A stretch of DNA of 64,000 nucleotides from Gilliamella sp. Choc4-2 (GCF_001690355.1 NZ_LZHG01000008.1:42154-106153); one strand, 5' to 3'. Positions 49,667 to 60,258 are shown, counted from the first letter of the stretch. A program made the numbers and translations. The notes: generated by a model from the sequence alone, not told the origin.

Positions 49667-50228
49667 CAATAACAAATATACTATTCATTTTTAAAGTTCG
49701 AAACGTTTTTAAATAAAACCTAATTAAATAAATTAAATAAAAAGCAATTTTAACCAATGACCTATCCTTTTTAAAAGGCTAACTATTATATTTTTTAATA
49801 ATGCATAGATAAATCATATGGTTTGTTAATTATATACAAAAATATAAATAACGATACTAACTTCTTTTATAACAGGTTTTATATATACTAGTTTAATAAA
49901 TTTATTAAAGAAATTATTCCGGTGCACTTAGATCATTCCTTATAATCCAAAGAGATTCGTTGAAGTTGATATTAATAAACCTTTATAATACGCTTATATA
50001 TTACTATAACCATTAATAGCAAATATAGTTATTAGCTAAAAGATTGTGCAATTTTACTAACTTTTAAGTGATAACAAGTATATACTTAATCAAGTTCTCT
50101 TTTTTTAATTAAAAAAAAGAATTATTTAGCTTTACAACCTAAACACTCAATTTTTGTTTGGTTGATTGGTTAACAACCTGGCATGATTTAATGTATATAA
50201 TTTACGCAAAAGTATGAGGTTTATTTTT

Positions 50229-52649
50229 ATGTTTTCTTGGTGGACTAAAGCTTATTTTTCACTTATCCAACTCCTAATTAAACTTTTTGTTAAAAGCAAA
50301 CCTATTCCTACTGATCCCATTGCTGAATTAGATATTGATACAAACAGACCAATCCTCTATGTATTGCCATATCATTCGAAAATAGACTTAATGGTCGTTC
50401 GTTCCCTTTGTCTGCATCATAATTTACCAGATCCATTAAAACGTATTGATATTAATGGCAAAATGGTTTCTGCTTTTATTTATATTGATAAAGGGCCAGG
50501 TATTTTTGCATCAAACAAACAACAGTATAAATCTATAACAATTTTAAGAAATTATCTTTTAGCTCATCAACAAAATCAACAATTAGATATTCAAATGTTA
50601 CCTGTATCGGTAATGTTTGGACGCAGTCCAGATAAAGAAGGCAAAAAAAAACCATCTCTTCAAGTGTTTGGTGCAACGTATAAATTATATAAAATAATCA
50701 CTTCAGGACGAGACTGTTATACACGTTTTTCAAGAGCTGTTTCATTAAAAGCCATCGAATATGATAATAATCAAGATGTTTCTATTTTAGCGCACAAATT
50801 AGCACGTGTTGCACGTATTCATTTTGCTAAACAAAGAACAGCATCAGTAGGTCCAAAGCTACCCATTCGCCAAGAAATGCTGAATAAATTATTAAATAAT
50901 CCTAGTCTTTCAGAAATAATCCAAGAAGAAGCAAAAAGTAAAAATATTAGCCTTAATCAAGCTAAACAAGATGCATTAGCAATGCTAAATGAAATTGCTG
51001 CTAATTTTTCTTATCGTATGCTTAGAATTACTGATTTTGCCTTAACTTGGGCTTGGCACCGGCTTTATCAAGGGCTTAAAGTGACAAATGCTGATCCAAT
51101 TCGAGAGCTTGCGCAAAATGGTCATGAAATTGTTTATGCACCTTGCCACCGCAGCCATATGGACTATTTACTATTATCTTATGTTCTTTATCGCCAAGGG
51201 CTAGTACCTCCTCATATTGCTGCTGGCATTAATTTGAACTTTTGGCCAGCAGGTCCTATTTTTAGGCGATTAGGTGCATTTTTTATTCGCCGTTCATTTA
51301 GAGGAAATAAACTCTATACAGCCGTCTTTCGTGAATATCTAGCTGAGCTATTCATCCGAGGTTATTCAGTTGAATATTTTATTGAAGGTGGGCGTTCACG
51401 TACTGGTAGACTTCTTGCCCCTAAAACAGGTATGCTGATGATGACCATTCAAACCCTATTACGAGGTGATGCCAGACCAATTACTATAGTACCTGTCTAT
51501 ATTGGTTATGAGCATATATTAGAAGTAGCAACCTATGCAAATGAGCTACGTGGCGCTAAAAAAGAAAAAGAGAGTTTGTGGCGCACAATTAAAGCTTTTT
51601 TTAAATTAAAAAGGTTAGGCTTTGGCTATGTTAATTTTGGACAACCAATACCCCTTAACCAATTTTTAAATCAACAGGTTTCTAATTGGCGAGATGCTAT
51701 TGAACCAATGGGCATACAGCGCCCTAACTGGTTAACACCGACAACCAATTTGCTTGCCAAACAAATAATGGAATGTATTAATTCATCAGCAGCAATTAAC
51801 GCCATGAATCTGTGTAGTTCAATATTATTAGCTGCCGATCAGCATGCATTAACCAAAGCGAAACTTTTAGAGCACATTGATTATCTTTTAAAATTAATGA
51901 AAAATGTTCCCTATTCGAATTTAATTACCATTCCAGATCAAACGGCAGAAGAGCTATTCAAACACGCTAAAGGAATGGGAAAATTTGTTATCACAACAGA
52001 TGAAGTTGGTGAAATTGTAGGCTTAACGGCAGAACAAACAGTATTGATGACTTATTATCGCAATAATATTCAGCATTTATTAATTATTCCTGCTATAGTG
52101 GCTCGCATTTTACTAAAATATAACCAAATTTCACCAGGTGCAGTTATTGAACAGATAAAATTGCTATTCCCTTTAATCAAATCAGAGTTATTTCTTTACC
52201 ATAATGATGAGCAACTAACTAAATATGTATCTCAAATCATCGCAACTTACGCTGAATTAAATCTAATTGATTATTCACCAGATAAACTAACTTTAAATTA
52301 CCTTAAAATATCTGATTTGCAGTTACTTGCATCATCATCTAAAGATATGCTACAACGTTATACTATTGCTTTTTCATTATTACAAAAAGATCCAACTATC
52401 AGCCGATCTTCTTTAGAAAAAGAAGCTCGGTTAATTGCTGAAAGATTATCAGTATTACACGGTATTAATGCCCCTGAATTTTTTGATAAAGGCGTATTTT
52501 CAACTTTGGTTATTGCATTACGTGAACAAGGTTATTTAGATGACCAAAACGGGACTAACGTCTTAAAGATTGAACAAATGAATACTATACTCAAACCGCT
52601 TATAACAACACGAGTGATGCAAACAATTGAAGAAATTAATCCTAAATAA
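50229..52649 (+). CDS. plsB: Glycerol-3-phosphate 1-O-acyltransferase
   Basis: Acylates sn-glycerol-3-phosphate with acyl-CoA or acyl-ACP, the first step of phospholipid synthesis, at the inner membrane. It has 806 residues like E. coli PlsB. The acyltransferase blocks are the HX4D motif HRSHMD (307-312), GPIFRRLGAFFIRR, EYFIEGGRSRTGRL and ITIVPVYIGYE. I use ATG 50229 (MFSWWTKAYF) because TGAGGT lies 9 nt upstream; an ATG at 50214 overlaps that site. Nothing else shares its operon. A weak hairpin follows. Confidence 0.95.
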   Translation: MFSWWTKAYFSLIQLLIKLFVKSKPIPTDPIAELDIDTNRPILYVLPYHSKIDLMVVRSLCLHHNLPDPLKRIDINGKMVSAFIYIDKGPGIFASNKQQYKSITILRNYLLAHQQNQQLDIQMLPVSVMFGRSPDKEGKKKPSLQVFGATYKLYKIITSGRDCYTRFSRAVSLKAIEYDNNQDVSILAHKLARVARIHFAKQRTASVGPKLPIRQEMLNKLLNNPSLSEIIQEEAKSKNISLNQAKQDALAMLNEIAANFSYRMLRITDFALTWAWHRLYQGLKVTNADPIRELAQNGHEIVYAPCHRSHMDYLLLSYVLYRQGLVPPHIAAGINLNFWPAGPIFRRLGAFFIRRSFRGNKLYTAVFREYLAELFIRGYSVEYFIEGGRSRTGRLLAPKTGMLMMTIQTLLRGDARPITIVPVYIGYEHILEVATYANELRGAKKEKESLWRTIKAFFKLKRLGFGYVNFGQPIPLNQFLNQQVSNWRDAIEPMGIQRPNWLTPTTNLLAKQIMECINSSAAINAMNLCSSILLAADQHALTKAKLLEHIDYLLKLMKNVPYSNLITIPDQTAEELFKHAKGMGKFVITTDEVGEIVGLTAEQTVLMTYYRNNIQHLLIIPAIVARILLKYNQISPGAVIEQIKLLFPLIKSELFLYHNDEQLTKYVSQIIATYAELNLIDYSPDKLTLNYLKISDLQLLASSSKDMLQRYTIAFSLLQKDPTISRSSLEKEARLIAERLSVLHGINAPEFFDKGVFSTLVIALREQGYLDDQNGTNVLKIEQMNTILKPLITTRVMQTIEEINPK

Positions 52650-52996
52650 ATTATTTATGCTTGCCTTGCTGATAGGCAAGCAATACTTAAGTTGTAATTT
52701 AATGAAGGAAAAAGTACCACGATAAACATGCGATTTATATTTTTTTAGCCTCATAAATTATTACCAATTTTTTCTTACCATCTTCTCAAAATAAATTTTA
52801 TGGTTTTTATAGTAATTACTTAAAATAATACTGTTATTTTATCTATTTTTTGACTCACATCAAATTTCATGCATTCATTCCTGTTTTTTCCTTTATTTCC
52901 ATTTCATTAAATATTATCATTACAAATAGTAAGGATGTTTATTACCTTCAATATAATAAACCAAATAATGTAATGTCAGCTTTTTAAGGAGTCCTT
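52650..52996. other. 347-bp region between plsB and the formate dehydrogenase operon
   Basis: Holds a hairpin after plsB (GCTTGCCT / AGGCAAGC, 52659-52681, without a good T-run) and the FNR-like site described separately. No gene seen. Confidence 0.5.
52850..52863 (+). promoter_or_regulatory. FNR-like site upstream of the formate dehydrogenase operon
   Basis: TTGACTCACATCAA matches the FNR consensus TTGATNNNNATCAA at 9 of 10 defined positions. It lies 133 bp before the alpha-subunit start. Anaerobic activation by FNR is known for E. coli fdnGHI; binding here is inferred. Confidence 0.6.
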
Positions 52997-55900
52997 ATGC
53001 TATTTAACCGTAGACAGTTCTTCAAGATCTGTGCTGGTGGTATGGCTGGAACAACGGTAGCTACACTGGGATTTGCTCCAAATGTAGCACTTGCACAAAC
53101 TCGCCAATTTAAATTATTGAAATCAAAGGAAACCCGTAACAACTGTACCTATTGCTCTGTAGGATGTGGAATGTTACTTTATAGCCGTGGAGATGGCGCA
53201 AAAAATGCCGAATCATCCATATTCCATGTAGAAGGAGATCCTGATCACCCTGTTAGCCGCGGTTCACTTTGTCCGAAAGGTGCAGGCGTGCTCGACTATA
53301 TCAAAAGTGAACAACGTATTAAATACCCTGAATATCGAGCTCCAGGATCAGATAAATGGCAGCGTATTAGTTGGGATGAGGCCATTGATCGTATTGCACG
53401 CCTAATGAAAGATGACCGTGATAAAAATTTTATTGAAAAAAATAAAAAAGGTACAACTGTCAACCGTTGGACAACCACTGGTTGGCTTGTCACCTCAGCC
53501 GCAAGCAATGAAACAGGTTGGTTAGCATTTAAAATAGCCCGATCATTAGGCATGTTAAGTCTTGAAACACAAGCAAGAGTTTGCCATGGACCATCAGTAT
53601 CAAGCTTAGCAGCAACTTATGGTCGAGGCGCAATGACTAACAACTGGAATGATATAAAAAATGCTAATGTAATCATCGTAATGGGAGGAAATGCTGCCGA
53701 GGCTCATCCTGTAGGCTTTAAATGGGCTATTGAAGCTAAGATTACTAATGGAGCAGAAATAATTGCTATTGATCCACGTTTTCATCGAACCGCATCTGTT
53801 GCTGATCATTACGTACCAATCCGTGCAGGATCAGATATTGCATTTTTATTAGGTATTGTTAATTACCTTATTACCCATAATGAAGTGAATTACGATTATT
53901 TAATCACCCATAGTAATGCTGCTCTGATTATTCGAGATGACTTTAATTTTAATGTAAATAATGGGCTTTTTAGTGGCTATGATGCCTCAAATAAACAATA
54001 TGATCAAACCAGCTGGGCATATCAAAAAGATGTAAATGGCTATGCCCTACGAGATAAAACGCTAAAGCATCCCCGCTGTGTTTGGAATCTACTTAAGCAA
54101 CACGTTAGCCGTTACACTCCCGAAATAGTCAATCAGATAACAGGTAGTCCTATTGAAAGCTTTTTACATGTTTGTCGTTCCCTAGCCAGCACTAAAACTA
54201 ATGATAGAGCCGCTACTTTTTTATATGCATTAGGTTGGACTCAACATACTTATGGCACACAGATTATTCGTGCTGCCGCCATGATTCAACTAATTCTTGG
54301 CAATATTGGTATAATGGGAGGAGGTATTAATGCGCTACGTGGACATTCAAATATTCAAGGATTAACCGATGTGGGTTTATTATCTAATCGATTACCTGCT
54401 TATCTCGAGTTACCGAAAGATTCTCAAGTTTCATTAGAGCAATATTTAGAAGAAAAAACACCAAAACCACTTGGTCCAACTGAGGTTAATTTTTGGGGTA
54501 ATTACTCTAAATTCTTTGTTAGTTTTATGAAGTCTATGTATGGAAATAATTCGACTAAAGACAATAATTGGGGATTTGATTGGCTACCTAAATGGGATAA
54601 AACTTACGATATTTTAAGATTTAGTAAAATGATGCGCGATGGTGAGGCTAATGGATTTATTTGCCAAGGATTTAATCCTCTTGCTGCTCTACCTGATAAA
54701 AATAGTATTCGCGAAGGTTTATCAAATTTAAAATTCTTAGTTAATATTGATCCATTACCAACAGAAACAGCCGAGTTTTGGAAAAACCACGGCGAGTCAA
54801 ATGATGTTGATCCAAGTAAGATTCAAACTGAAGTTTTCAGACTTCCCTCCAATTGTTTTGCCGAAGAAAACGGGACCATTGTTAACTCTTCTCGTTTATT
54901 ACAGTGGCATTGGGCTGCAGCCAGACCTCCTTATGAATCATTATATGATCCTGAAATCATCGCTCGTATCTTTTTAAGAATTAAAGAACTCTATGCCGAA
55001 GAAGGTGGTGCATATCATGAGCCTATTAATAAATTAACATGGGATTACCAAGATCCTAGAGGACCTGCTGCGGAAGAGTTAGCTAAAGAATGCAATGGTC
55101 GTGCACTTGCTGATTTAATCGATGATAATGATAACCTTATTCTCAAAAAAGGGCAGTTACTTAGTGGCTTTTCACAATTAAAAGCCGATGGCACAACGTC
55201 ATCAGGTATTTGGATTTTCTGTGGCTCATGGACAGAGCAAGGTAATCAAATGGCTAGACGAGATCCAAGTGATCCATCAGGTAAAGGAATTCATGCCGGT
55301 TGGGCATGGGCTTGGCCAATGAATCGAAGAATCCTTTATAATCGCGCTTCTGCTGATGAAAATGGTAAGCCATGGGATCCTAAACGAGTATTAGTAAAAT
55401 GGAATGGCTCAAGCTGGGATGGTAATGATGTGGCTGATTTCACCACAACATTGTCACCAAGCTCTGGTGCTGGCGCATTTATTATGAATAATGATGGTTT
55501 GGGTGGATTATTTTGCTTAAATAGATTGGTTGATGGTCCTTTTCCTGAGCATTATGAACCATTTGAAACGCCTATTTCAAATAACCCTTTACATCCAAAT
55601 CAGATAAATAACCCAGTTGTTCGAGCATTTAAAGAAGATTTAGAAAGATTAGGTAATGCTAATGAATTCCCTTATGTTGGTACAACTTATAGTATTACTG
55701 AGCACTTCCATTTTTGGACACAACATACAAGGTTAGCGTCAATTACACAACCAGAGCAATTCATTGAATTAAGTGAAAATCTTGCCAATAAAAAGGGAAT
55801 AAAACTTGGTGATACAGTAAAGATAACATCTAATCGCGGCTATATTAAAGCGAAAGCAGTTGTGACAAAACGCTTACCAACTTTGACAGTAGATGGTAAA

Positions 55901-56065
55901 GAGATCGAAACTATTGGAATACCAATTGTCTGGGGCTTCACCGGGCAAACTAAAAAAGGTTTTCTAGTCAACGAATTGACACCACATTGGGGAGATGCAA
56001 ATTCACAAACACCTGAATATAAGTCATTCCTAGTCAATATCGAAAAAGTTACCACAGTGGCATAA
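52997..56065 (+). CDS. fdnG: Formate dehydrogenase major (alpha) subunit, cysteine form
   Basis: Periplasmic molybdopterin-guanine-dinucleotide subunit oxidising formate. It has 1022 residues and is collinear with E. coli FdnG/FdoG. A twin-arginine signal (NRRQFFKICAGG ... ALAQ) precedes the 4Fe-4S motif CTYCSVGCG ... CPKG. The active site reads ARVCHGPSV: residue 196 is Cys (TGC at 53582-53584) where E. coli has selenocysteine. It starts the operon with the beta, gamma and FdhE genes. Whether it is nearer FdnG or FdoG is unclear: fdhE downstream recalls fdo, the FNR site recalls fdn. Confidence 0.95.
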   Translation: MLFNRRQFFKICAGGMAGTTVATLGFAPNVALAQTRQFKLLKSKETRNNCTYCSVGCGMLLYSRGDGAKNAESSIFHVEGDPDHPVSRGSLCPKGAGVLDYIKSEQRIKYPEYRAPGSDKWQRISWDEAIDRIARLMKDDRDKNFIEKNKKGTTVNRWTTTGWLVTSAASNETGWLAFKIARSLGMLSLETQARVCHGPSVSSLAATYGRGAMTNNWNDIKNANVIIVMGGNAAEAHPVGFKWAIEAKITNGAEIIAIDPRFHRTASVADHYVPIRAGSDIAFLLGIVNYLITHNEVNYDYLITHSNAALIIRDDFNFNVNNGLFSGYDASNKQYDQTSWAYQKDVNGYALRDKTLKHPRCVWNLLKQHVSRYTPEIVNQITGSPIESFLHVCRSLASTKTNDRAATFLYALGWTQHTYGTQIIRAAAMIQLILGNIGIMGGGINALRGHSNIQGLTDVGLLSNRLPAYLELPKDSQVSLEQYLEEKTPKPLGPTEVNFWGNYSKFFVSFMKSMYGNNSTKDNNWGFDWLPKWDKTYDILRFSKMMRDGEANGFICQGFNPLAALPDKNSIREGLSNLKFLVNIDPLPTETAEFWKNHGESNDVDPSKIQTEVFRLPSNCFAEENGTIVNSSRLLQWHWAAARPPYESLYDPEIIARIFLRIKELYAEEGGAYHEPINKLTWDYQDPRGPAAEELAKECNGRALADLIDDNDNLILKKGQLLSGFSQLKADGTTSSGIWIFCGSWTEQGNQMARRDPSDPSGKGIHAGWAWAWPMNRRILYNRASADENGKPWDPKRVLVKWNGSSWDGNDVADFTTTLSPSSGAGAFIMNNDGLGGLFCLNRLVDGPFPEHYEPFETPISNNPLHPNQINNPVVRAFKEDLERLGNANEFPYVGTTYSITEHFHFWTQHTRLASITQPEQFIELSENLANKKGIKLGDTVKITSNRGYIKAKAVVTKRLPTLTVDGKEIETIGIPIVWGFTGQTKKGFLVNELTPHWGDANSQTPEYKSFLVNIEKVTTVA

Positions 56066-56080
56066 GATGGGAGAATAAAT

Positions 56081-57049
56081 ATGTCATTACAAACTCAAGA
56101 TATCATCCGCCGCTCAGCAACTAATGATTTGACCCCTGCTCCACGAGCAAGAGATTATCAGCAAGAAGTAGCAAAATTAATTGATGTAACCACTTGTATT
56201 GGTTGTAAAGCATGCCAAGTTGCCTGTAGTGAGTGGAATGATCTCCGTGCAGAAATTGGTAATACTGTTGGGGTATACGATAATCCAGCTGATTTAGAGC
56301 CTAAAGCTTGGACAGTTATGCGTTACTCAGAAGTTGAAATTAACGGAAAATTCGAATGGCTTATCCGTAAAGATGGCTGTATGCACTGTTCTGATCCTGG
56401 TTGTTTAAAATCCTGCCCTTCTGAAGGTGCAATTATCCAATATGCTAATGGTATTGTAGATTTTCAATCAGAGCATTGTATAGGTTGTGGTTACTGCGTT
56501 GTAGGGTGTCCATTCAACATACCAAGAGTAAGCAAAGAAGACAATCGTTCTTATAAATGTACTTTATGTGTTGATCGGGTGGCAGTTGGACAAGAGCCAG
56601 CTTGCGTTAAAACCTGCCCTACTGGTGCTATTCATTTTGGAACAAAACAAGATATGATTCGCCATGCTGAGCATCGCATTGAAGATCTAAAAAAACGTGG
56701 TTTCGAACATGCTGGGCTTTATAATCCTCAAGCTGTCGGTGGTACTCACGTTATGTATGTTTTGCACCATTCTGATCAACCGGAGCTTTACCATGGCCTA
56801 CCAAATGAACCGCAAATTAGCGAACTAGTTAAATTCTGGAAAGGAGCTTGGAAACCGCTATCAGCTGCAGCGTTTATTGCAACTTTTAGTGGACTTCTTT
56901 TCCATTACATGGGAGTTGGAGCTATTGAAGTCGATAAAGAAGATATAGAACATGAGAAAGAAGCAGATAAACAAGCAAGAAAGCGTTTAGGACTACCTAC
57001 TTTTAGAAGTAAGAATAATCCATTATATCAAGAGGATCATCATGAATAA
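56081..57049 (+). CDS. fdnH: Formate dehydrogenase iron-sulfur (beta) subunit
   Basis: Electron-transfer subunit with four 4Fe-4S clusters, linking the alpha subunit to cytochrome b. It has 322 residues. Cysteine groups are [44 protein letters not shown] and CTLCVDR ... CVKTCP. A single C-terminal span (about 267-285, [20 protein letters not shown]) anchors it, facing the periplasm. It is 15 bp after fdnG and overlaps fdnI by 8 bp. Confidence 0.95.
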   Translation: MSLQTQDIIRRSATNDLTPAPRARDYQQEVAKLIDVTTCIGCKACQVACSEWNDLRAEIGNTVGVYDNPADLEPKAWTVMRYSEVEINGKFEWLIRKDGCMHCSDPGCLKSCPSEGAIIQYANGIVDFQSEHCIGCGYCVVGCPFNIPRVSKEDNRSYKCTLCVDRVAVGQEPACVKTCPTGAIHFGTKQDMIRHAEHRIEDLKKRGFEHAGLYNPQAVGGTHVMYVLHHSDQPELYHGLPNEPQISELVKFWKGAWKPLSAAAFIATFSGLLFHYMGVGAIEVDKEDIEHEKEADKQARKRLGLPTFRSKNNPLYQEDHHE

Positions 57050-57737
57050 GAAAGGAATGATATTAAGAACACCACTTATAGTTCGTTTTTGTCATTGGTG
57101 TATGGTTTTCCTGTTTATATTAACTACATTATCTGGTTTATCGCTGTTTTTTCCATCAATTAAACTATTTGGATTAGTACTAGGTACACCACAATTAGTT
57201 AGGGTATTACACCCAATTATTGGTTGTTTTGTATTTGTTTTATTAATGTTTATGTTCTTAAAACTTGCTCATCACAATATCCCGAATAAAAATGATATTA
57301 TGTGGTTAAAAAACTTTAAATTCGTCATTATGGGTAAAGAAGAAGGTATCCCTATTGGCAAATACAATGTCGGTCAGAAATTTTTATTCTGGTGTATTAT
57401 GGGTTTAATTTCTGTGTTATTTGTTACAGGAATGATTATGTGGCGTAGATACATTTCGGATTACTTTTCAATTGAAATTGTTCGCATTGCAATATTTTTC
57501 CATTCATTTGCTGCTATTTGTCTAATTTTGCTTGCTATTGGTCATGCTTATATGGCGTTTTGGGTCAAAGGTTCAATAAAAGGAATGATTACGGGTTATG
57601 TTTCACGTGCGTGGGCGCATAAAAATCACTCATTATGGTATGAAGAAGAAATGAAAAAAATTTATCAACAAGAACTACAAGCGAATGAACAATCAAGTAT
57701 TATTCAAAAAGCAAAAGCAGAACAAAAAAACACTTAA
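57042..57737 (+). CDS. fdnI: Formate dehydrogenase cytochrome b556 (gamma) subunit
   Basis: A four-span inner-membrane dihaem cytochrome that passes electrons to quinone. It has 231 residues. Candidate haem histidines are in [16 protein letters not shown] and [20 protein letters not shown]. The start overlaps the beta gene by 8 bp. It is slightly longer than E. coli FdnI because of a charged C-terminal tail. Confidence 0.93.
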   Translation: MNKKGMILRTPLIVRFCHWCMVFLFILTTLSGLSLFFPSIKLFGLVLGTPQLVRVLHPIIGCFVFVLLMFMFLKLAHHNIPNKNDIMWLKNFKFVIMGKEEGIPIGKYNVGQKFLFWCIMGLISVLFVTGMIMWRRYISDYFSIEIVRIAIFFHSFAAICLILLAIGHAYMAFWVKGSIKGMITGYVSRAWAHKNHSLWYEEEMKKIYQQELQANEQSSIIQKAKAEQKNT

Positions 57738-57843
57738 TAATCATTATTAATTTTAATAGATATTATCCGCTGGTAGTAATCAGCGGAGTTATCTAAATTA
57801 ATAATTTAATTTTAGATAAAATAGTCATGAATGGTAAGCGATA

Positions 57844-58752
57844 ATGAGCATTAAAATCATCCAACAAGAGCAACTTGAACAACATAATATAAATTCTGTT
57901 ATTAGACAAATTCCATTACTTTTTTATCCGTCCCCGAATACATTGTATATGCGTAGAGCAAAACGTTTGAAAGCGCTTGCTAAAGAAAGTCCACTGTCTA
58001 GCTATTTGATTTTTTGTTCCACAATTGTTGAACAACAAGCTGAAATAATTAAAAATAATCCCATTAATACCGATCTATCTCATCTATTAAACAATGACAA
58101 ACCACCATTAACTTTAGAAAATTTGCCGCTTACTTATGTTTGGCAAGATTATTTAAAAACGCTATTGCATTTACTTTCTAATACAACAGAACAAGTTGCA
58201 TTCGTTATTCAACAATTAAAAAAAAATGATACTGAGCAATTACAACATAAAGCATTTCATTTACTTAATAAAGAGTACAATCATGTAGATGGTAATGAAG
58301 CTGTATTTATATGGTCGGCATTATCAATTCATTACAGTCAACTTGCTAGTCAAATCAAAGGTAAAGCTGTAGCAGAAAATAGCCACCAGCACTGGTTATG
58401 CCCTGTTTGTAATTGTATGCCTGTAGCTAGCGTTATTCAGCTTGGCAGTAATAATGGGCTGCGATACTTACATTGTAGTTTATGTGAAAGTGAATGGTAT
58501 GCACCACGTGTTAAATGCACATGCTGTGATAATCTAAAAGATATTGAATATTTTTCGCTAAATAACGAATTATCTGCGATCAAAACAGAATGTTGTGGTG
58601 TTTGCCAAAGCTATTTAAAAATATTTGATCAAGATAAAGACCCATATATTGAAGTAGTCGCAGATGATATTGGTTCTCTTATGTTAGATATAAAAACAGA
58701 AGAAGAAGGCTTTGCAAAAAGTGGGATCAATCCATTTGTATTTCCAAAGTAA
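57844..58752 (+). CDS. fdhE: Formate dehydrogenase accessory protein FdhE
   Basis: Cytoplasmic rubredoxin-like protein needed for maturation of the respiratory formate dehydrogenases. It has 302 residues. The C-terminal half carries the CxxC pairs CPVCNCMP, CSLCESEW, CTCCDN and CCGVC, which bind iron. It follows fdnI by 106 bp, as in the E. coli fdo operon. fdhD is not in the window. Confidence 0.92.
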   Translation: MSIKIIQQEQLEQHNINSVIRQIPLLFYPSPNTLYMRRAKRLKALAKESPLSSYLIFCSTIVEQQAEIIKNNPINTDLSHLLNNDKPPLTLENLPLTYVWQDYLKTLLHLLSNTTEQVAFVIQQLKKNDTEQLQHKAFHLLNKEYNHVDGNEAVFIWSALSIHYSQLASQIKGKAVAENSHQHWLCPVCNCMPVASVIQLGSNNGLRYLHCSLCESEWYAPRVKCTCCDNLKDIEYFSLNNELSAIKTECCGVCQSYLKIFDQDKDPYIEVVADDIGSLMLDIKTEEEGFAKSGINPFVFPK

Positions 58753-58953
58753 CTAATATTAGTTCATTCTAGCTGTCATATTAATCAATTTTAAAATAAA
58801 ATTTTCTTTGATAGAAATATTTTTATCCATATAAAAACACGCTAGTTTCTATATACTGCAATACTTTGTTCATATTTATACTAAAACAGTGATCATGCTT
58901 AATAGTCAAATACAACTTAACATTTTTGCTTAATAAAGCTAAAATGAATCACT

Positions 58954-58971
58954 GTACTAGTTTATGAGTTT
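58954..58971 (+). promoter_or_regulatory. Possible TrpR-type operator
   Basis: GTACTAGTTTATGAGTTT: the first nine bases equal the half-site of the TrpR consensus (GTACTAGTT-AACTAGTAC); the second half matches 4 of 9. It ends 6 bp before the first binding-protein start, overlapping its translation-start region. Identification is tentative. Confidence 0.35.
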
Positions 58972-58977
58972 ATCTAA

Positions 58978-59937
58978 ATGAACCGTTATTTATCATTGAT
59001 AGTTATACTGTTAGCAATGCCATCTTTTAGCTTTGCTGATATCGTTAAAAACGTCGCCATTACAGCAATTATTGAACATCCCTCCTTAAACCAAATTCGT
59101 GATGGAGTTAAAGATGAATTAGTAGAAAATGGCTTTATATTAAATAAAAATCTAAATGTACAATATAAAAGTGCACAAGGAAGTAGTGCAACAGCAGCTC
59201 AAATTGCAAGGCAATTTATCTCTGCTAAACCTGATGTTATCGTAGCAATTGCCACACCTAGTGCTCAAGCAACCGCGGCAGCTACTAGGAAAATCCCAAT
59301 TGTGTTCGCTGGAATTACTGATCCTATCGCAGCTAAGTTAATTAAAGACTGGAAACCAACAGGTTCGAATATTACTGGTGTTTCCGATTATCAAGAAATT
59401 ATTCCACAAATCGAATTTATGAAAAAAATCGTACCCAATGTTAAATCAGTTGGATACATTTACAGTCCAAGCGAAATAAACTCTACAGTGGTTTTAAAAA
59501 ATCTAAAAACCTATTTAAGTAAACAAAATATTTTATTAGTTGCCGTCCCTGCACAACGAACTGCTGACATATCAACAGCAACAAATACATTAAAAGGTAA
59601 AGTAGATTTAATCTATACTACAACAGATAATAACGTGGTTTCAGCTTATGAATCATTAGTAAAATTTGCTAATGAAAATAAAATCCCACTTTTAGCATCA
59701 TTTCCAGACGCCGTTGAACATGGAGCTGTCGCGGCTTATGGTATGAGTTATTATGATGTTGGTCGGCAATCAGGAAAATTAGTGGTTCGAATATTGAAAG
59801 GTGAAAAAACAGGAAGCATTACACCAGAAATAGGTCAAGCATTGCGCCTTGTCATCAATCTTGATGCCGCACAAAAGCAAGGTATAAATTTATCACCACA
59901 AATTATCAGCTCAGCTTATAAGGTTATTGGTCAATAA
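58978..59937 (+). CDS. ABC transporter substrate-binding protein, TrpX type (first copy)
   Basis: A 319-residue periplasmic protein of the ABC substrate-binding family (PF04392 group) that includes streptococcal TrpX. It has a signal peptide (MNRYLSLIVILLAMPSFSFA) with no lipobox. The core reads VAITAIIEHPSLNQIRDGV, SAQGSSATAAQIARQF, IVFAGITDPIAAKL and IYTTTDNNVVSAYE. It is a paralogue of the next gene; tyrosine, tryptophan or another aromatic compound is a plausible ligand. There is no strong ribosome site. Confidence 0.85.
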   Translation: MNRYLSLIVILLAMPSFSFADIVKNVAITAIIEHPSLNQIRDGVKDELVENGFILNKNLNVQYKSAQGSSATAAQIARQFISAKPDVIVAIATPSAQATAAATRKIPIVFAGITDPIAAKLIKDWKPTGSNITGVSDYQEIIPQIEFMKKIVPNVKSVGYIYSPSEINSTVVLKNLKTYLSKQNILLVAVPAQRTADISTATNTLKGKVDLIYTTTDNNVVSAYESLVKFANENKIPLLASFPDAVEHGAVAAYGMSYYDVGRQSGKLVVRILKGEKTGSITPEIGQALRLVINLDAAQKQGINLSPQIISSAYKVIGQ

Positions 59938-60258
59938 TTATTGTATTTGTTCCCCAAAAAGTAAATGGCTTTTTATCTAAAGGCGCTTTGTGCGCTATTT
60001 AGATATAGCAAAACATATTATAAATTATAATAGAAAATTCAAATTCCTTTATGCTTTCTTTCCTTCATAATTTCATATAACGGTAAACTAATAGATTAAA
60101 ATTTATAAAACTAATCTTCTTTATATAAGTATAATTAACAGGTTGTAATTAAAAATTTACAATCAACTTGTTTTTCACTCTAGAAAAATATTATAATTAG
60201 ATTTATATTAAATGAATATTCAATTTTGCTGTAAAATAAATATTACATAGGTACCTAA
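59938..60258 (+). other. 321-bp spacer with two hairpins between the tandem binding proteins
   Basis: Hairpin 1 at 59975-60004 pairs ATCTAAA..GCGC with GCGC..TTTAGAT. Hairpin 2 at 60139-60170 (CAGGTTG..TAA / TTA..CAACTTG) is followed by TTTTT, so it can terminate or attenuate transcription before the second copy. No gene seen. Confidence 0.5.

Larger units (their letters stand above)
48995..50228. other. 1.2-kb gene-poor region with decayed coding fragments
   Basis: No intact gene. Two coding-like fragments are described separately (49224-49370 and 49476-49666). The last 150 bp should hold the plsB promoter. The remainder is AT-rich with no clear RNA, repeat or mobile element. Confidence 0.45.
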
